Source: Malus domestica | Lineage: Eukaryota > Streptophyta > Magnoliopsida > Rosales > Rosaceae | Assembly: GCF_042453785.1 (NCBI RefSeq) | Contig: NC_091671.1 | Location: forward strand, 9,556,001-9,620,000 | DNA length: 64,000 bases | Reading direction: 5' to 3' | Part shown: positions 60,190-64,000 of the stretch, one piece after another | Layout of the letters: every line of letters begins with the position of its first letter | Numbering within the stretch: position 1 is the stretch's first letter | Program-made: the position numbers and the translations under genes | The notes under the pieces: model-generated | Database searches by the model: none | Seen by the model: only the letters and a program-made list of their open reading frames with translations | What the model was told of the DNA's origin: nothing

Positions 60190-62529
60190 GTGGATTAAAA
60201 TGTAGACCTACCTACGACGTGGACTGTTCCTTCAACCTCAAGGCTGGACATATGATGGACCTGGGAAAAGAATGGCATCAAATGTTTGCAATCACTTGAG
60301 TCGCTTAAACGAAGATTTAAGCTTAATTACCATCCATATGATAAGGTATAAAACGTTAGCTTGAAAAATGTGGCTAAACCTGTTCGAACAAAAAACTGTT
60401 AAGGAACTAGGACGCATCTGTTTCTTAGTCACATGCATGATGAGAGCTAGACATAAAGTATCCACAAAACTGTTCTTTGTAAGTTTTTATTGTGGTTAAA
60501 TGTAATGACCATTAGTTCGAAACAGTTGGTTTCTTATGTAAATATGTAAGCACTAGCGGAGGGAGCATGGGTCAATGACTGCACTTGACCATTAGTTCGA
60601 AACAATTGGTTTCTTATTCCAGTTCCGCAGCTTGTGCTGAGATAACCTGGTCGTCGCCTGTCGCCGATTCAAGCTTTGCACTGTCAAAGAAGGTGCGATC
60701 GAACTAGAAACGAAAATCTGGTGTTGATGCAGTGAGAGACTCGATCTGGTGTTGTGCTTGGAGGGGATCGGGTGTTGGGTCGGATTAGGAGCTCAACCGG
60801 GTCCATGTTGTTGTTGTCGTCGTGGTCGTTGATAGGCCTACCCTTTGGGGTCCTCAATCGGAACATATTTTCAGTCTCTTTAATGAATTTTCTAAGATAA
60901 AAAAATAGGAGGAAAAAGTTTTTAAATTCTTTATACCAATTAAGTTTTTGGATGTTATATATAATTGTATTTCAAAACTCCTTGTTTTCAAGAAGTGTTA
61001 AGTTTTTAAGTGCAATTTTTAAAAGGGATGCCAAATGAACGGGCCCTTAGGTTTTCACTATCATTTACCTATTTCTTCCCATTATCTTCTCGAGATTAGA
61101 CCCATTCAGTGCAGGAGAATCGGATCAAAATTTGTTGAATGTTACGCCAAAATTTGCTAAAACAAACCAGGCCAAATAGACAAGGTTAAAGGGACCATTG
61201 TCGCATGCAGACTGAGAGATGTAGTGGGAAAGTATCCTATAGCTAAAGCTAAAACCCTAGAGAAGAAAAGATAACAAGAGTCTGTGTAGAAATTTTTTAG
61301 TTTACTGGGAACACGATCCGATACACCAAATATCATCATATATATATATATAGTTGAAATGTGTTTTAAAGTATCCAATCACTTTTATTATTACACTTGA
61401 TAAAACAGATATATTTCCGTACACTAAAAAATCTCTCAAGCCTGCGAGAAAGAGCTGCATCGTATCCGGTGCTGGTGAAAATATACGAAGCAATATGCAG
61501 AATGCGGGATAGGTTGGACTGTGGAAGGTGATGTATATTACACGCAACGTTTAACATTTACAAATAACTAATACAAATTATTAATTAATTTAAAACAATA
61601 AATTGTCTGAAATGTATTGCATGATAGTCAGCACAAAACCCTTTTATCACGCATGCATTATCTAGGGTTAGCATGCACCACACCTACCTATATTATCCTC
61701 GATCGCCTCTCTTCCTTCCCATCGATTGGCCTTTTGTAAATTGGTATTATGTTTGTGAGTCTCTGACTTTGTTTGTGTGCCTACAATTTGCATGGATTTA
61801 TGGCGCATGAACATGGTGTTTCTCTCATAATTTGTTTAGTAGTGATTAACAGATGGTGCTTATTGCCAAGAAAAAAAGATTGTAATTAAGAGAAGGTTAG
61901 TGGGTTTGGTACAAAGATTAAAGAGAGTATTCTCATTGACTACCGTACATTCTTAAATAAATATAACAATAATGATTATGAATCATGAAGGGTTAGAAAA
62001 TCATCTTGAAAATCCGATTGGAAGAGAAAAAAAGCCGTCTTTGAAACTTTTCAGTTTTTAGTGCGATCATAATAATGTAGCATTTGATAAAAAAACGTGA
62101 TAGTGAAAGCTTGCCGGCCTCATCGAACAATTAAACTATTAAAATCAGTTAATACTGAACGAAATTAATTGACTAAAATGTGGGCTAATATTATACTAAT
62201 TACGATCGTGATTTAGTTGTCTATCTACATATACACGAGTGATTCACAACATGAGTCTCATCACAAATTAAATCATGCTGGTGAGTGACTATGTTGTGGG
62301 AATATTTGTATTAGTGATCACCTGAAGACCAGTAACTTTTAAAAAATTATAATGAAAAGTTAATTGATTATGACCATTAGTTCTCAGGTGAGCAATTTCT
62401 AATAATTAAAATTTGAAATAATTCGTAATCAATTACTAACTAATGTAAAATTCAATTTACTCGATTGTAACTGACCACCACATTACTGCCTTGCTTTCCA
62501 AAATTTTCTTTCATACATATTGAAAAATA
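60190..62529. other. Intergenic; short duplication, no gene assigned
   Basis: GACCATTAGTTCGAAACA followed by TTGGTTTCTTAT occurs at about 60507 and again at about 60588 (81-base step). Around 60640-60870 is a GC-richer piece of unknown origin. The remainder is AT-rich without domain-bearing ORFs. Confidence 0.4.
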
Positions 62530-62740
62530 GGAAGCCTTTAAGGGAAGGGATCTCCATTTTTCAAAAAAAATGGGAATATCCTCATGACCGTTAGATTTGG
62601 CTTTAATGAAATCAAGTGGTTGAGATTTTATGATCTGTTATTTAATCTCAATCACAAAATTTTATTAAAGTCAAATTTAATGGTCAAGAGAGTGTCCCTA
62701 TTTTTCAAAAAAAATGAAGATCCCTTCCTTTAAAGGGCTG
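62530..62740. mobile_element. Fold-back MITE with 10-bp duplication TTGAAAAATA, upstream of WOX gene
   Basis: TTGAAAAATA flanks at 62520-62529 and 62741-62750. The two arms of about 90 bases mirror each other (CTTTAAGGGAAGGGATCT and GGCTTTAATGAAATC against AGATCCCTTCCTTTAAAG and TTTATTAAAGTC) around a centre near 62630. It lies about 940 bases before the WOX start codon. Confidence 0.88.
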
Positions 62741-63428
62741 TTGAAAAATAACAAGATACTTATAGAGATGCATAACTTTTCATAAATTGATATGTTAATT
62801 ATTGGTACTTACCACATATTCTCTTACAGAGTGGTAATACTGAAACCAAAATGGGTTTTCGGCAAAATATAGTCATTCATGCAAATCAGTAAACGTGATG
62901 AACCAGTGGAAATGTTCTATTGGGCACTACGAAACCACACCGAGCCTGAATCATAAAACACCACTCCCAACTCCCACCACACACCAAAATACACAGTCAT
63001 CACTGCCCTCAACCCCAAAACCCTAAACGATTCAACTTCATCTCTCTTTCTCTTTCTCTCTCTCTGCATCTATCTGTTCCCACTTCAATTCCCAAAGCCT
63101 AGCCCTTACCTACACCTTACAGCCCAACCGGCTGTCTTTTTACTAACCCAATGACATTTATACCCATCCTTTCCTTCGTTTCCCTACCCTAGTTGTCCTC
63201 CTTTCATTCCCGAGATAGCAACATTAAGGAACAACAAAATGCCAACTAAATTCCTAGAACCTAGCAAAAAAGAGTGCACGGGCCAAATTGTCATTTCGCC
63301 ACTCCCACTGTGTTTTCGAGCAAACACAAACGAAAACGCCAATCCCTCATTTACTTAATTACTCTCTGAAATCAGCCGCTACCCGCCATGTTTTCAGAGA
63401 TATTCAGCACCAAAAACAATACGCATGT

Positions 63429-63431
<3 letters not shown>

Positions 63432-63477
<46 letters not shown>

Positions 63478-63569
63478 CTTTGTCGTTTATGTTTGACTAT
63501 CTGAGTCCCTCTATAAAAAAAAATCCCATGCAAAAGGTAATAACCCTATTGTCGTCTCTCCAACTCCAT

Positions 63570-63637
<68 letters not shown>
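63432..63637. repeat. Two (CT)n microsatellites in the WOX leader
   Basis: CT tracts at about 63432-63475 and 63574-63637 (over 20 and about 32 units) lie 40-245 bases before the start codon. The long Ser-Leu ORF here is an artefact. Confidence 0.9.
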
Positions 63638-63639
<2 letters not shown>

Positions 63640-63677
63640 CATAAACCCCTAAACCCTGGAAAAACAAAGACAAAAAA

Positions 63678-64000
63678 ATGGAGGGTGATCACCATCACAG
63701 TGCAGTCCTACTGGACCAGCGGCATGTGCAGGCGGGTTCTGGGCGTGCCGGGGACAGCGGGAGTACATCCCGATGGAACCCAACAAAGGAGCAGATTGAT
63801 ATGCTTGAGAATTTTTACAAGCAAGGAGTGAGGACGCCAAGTGCTGAGCAAATACAGCAGATAACGAGTAGCCTGAAGGCTTTTGGTCACATCGAGGGGA
63901 AGAATGTTTTTTACTGGTTTCAGAATCACAAGGCAAGGCAGAGGCAGAAGCAGAAGCAAGAGAGCATAGCTTATAATCGCTTGTTACATAGAAGGACAAC
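63678..64000 (+). CDS. WUSCHEL-related homeobox protein, WOX2-like (5' part only)
   Basis: Homeodomain transcription factor of the WUS clade; WOX2 acts in the apical lineage of the early embryo in Arabidopsis. The 107 codons visible start at the first ATG after the CT leader. The WOX homeodomain runs from about R32 to Q94: [20 protein letters not shown], then [12 protein letters not shown], then [20 protein letters not shown], the WUS-type helix 3. After it comes [14 protein letters not shown], where WOX2 proteins normally read AYFNRLL; a Phe codon is absent here. The frame is open to the window end; the C-terminal WUS box would lie beyond it. WOX2 is the best fit by RWNPTKEQI and the QKQKQE tail, but WOX1 cannot be fully excluded. 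Confidence 0.9.
   Translation, partial: MEGDHHHSAVLLDQRHVQAGSGRAGDSGSTSRWNPTKEQIDMLENFYKQGVRTPSAEQIQQITSSLKAFGHIEGKNVFYWFQNHKARQRQKQKQESIAYNRLLHRRT

Noticed and set aside
63288..63644. 118-codon plus-strand ORF rich in Ser-Leu
   Set aside because: It is a translation of two CT microsatellites in the WOX leader.

Overview
This is plant nuclear DNA: AT-rich, with spliced genes separated by long stretches full of transposon debris. The families present (two 5S-rRNA-bearing Cassandra-type solo LTRs, many fold-back MITEs, CT/GA microsatellites) and the genes suggest a woody rosid, most likely Rosaceae of the apple/pear type. That placement is inference from remembered repeat families; no search was run.

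Host genes, left to right. A U-box/ARM E3 ubiquitin ligase (+, 922-6363, four coding exons). A Dof zinc-finger transcription factor (-, 15527-16848, two exons). A cytosolic HSP70 (+, 39374-42326, two exons) with a heat-shock element upstream. A small twin-CX9C (CHCH) protein (-, 43536-43895) with a 5'UTR intron reaching to about 45.3 kb. A one-pass membrane protein of unknown function (-, 53701-54639). The start of a WOX2-like homeobox gene (+, from 63678), cut by the window end. These look like independently regulated genes; nothing suggests a cluster or shared pathway.

The most interesting part is 19169-25507, a complete hAT DNA transposon. It has a perfect 8-bp target-site duplication (CTCCTAAG), 11-bp terminal inverted repeats (TAGACCTGGCA / TAGACCCGGCA), subterminal CGGGT/ACCCG arrays, and a transposase that reads open through three exons (687 aa). 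Upstream of the transposase it also carries two pieces of host genes: three consecutive exons of plastid dihydrolipoyl dehydrogenase on the minus strand, and the last exon of a sugar-nucleotide-type transporter on the plus strand, broken by a stop and a frameshift. A roughly 600-bp long inverted repeat is nested inside too. Gene capture by an apparently autonomous hAT is unusual.

The rest is mobile-element strata, several with exact ends visible by eye. There are six fold-back MITEs with 9-10 bp duplications (Mutator-like), one of them in the HSP70 intron. Three Harbinger-like elements have 3-bp TWA/TGA-type duplications. A tRNA-type SINE has an 18-bp duplication. Two Cassandra solo LTRs are present. 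A solo LTR with a TAGGG duplication sits inside a decayed Copia reverse transcriptase. There are also LINE and possible CACTA remnants. I saw no CRISPR arrays, operons, tRNA genes or rRNA genes.
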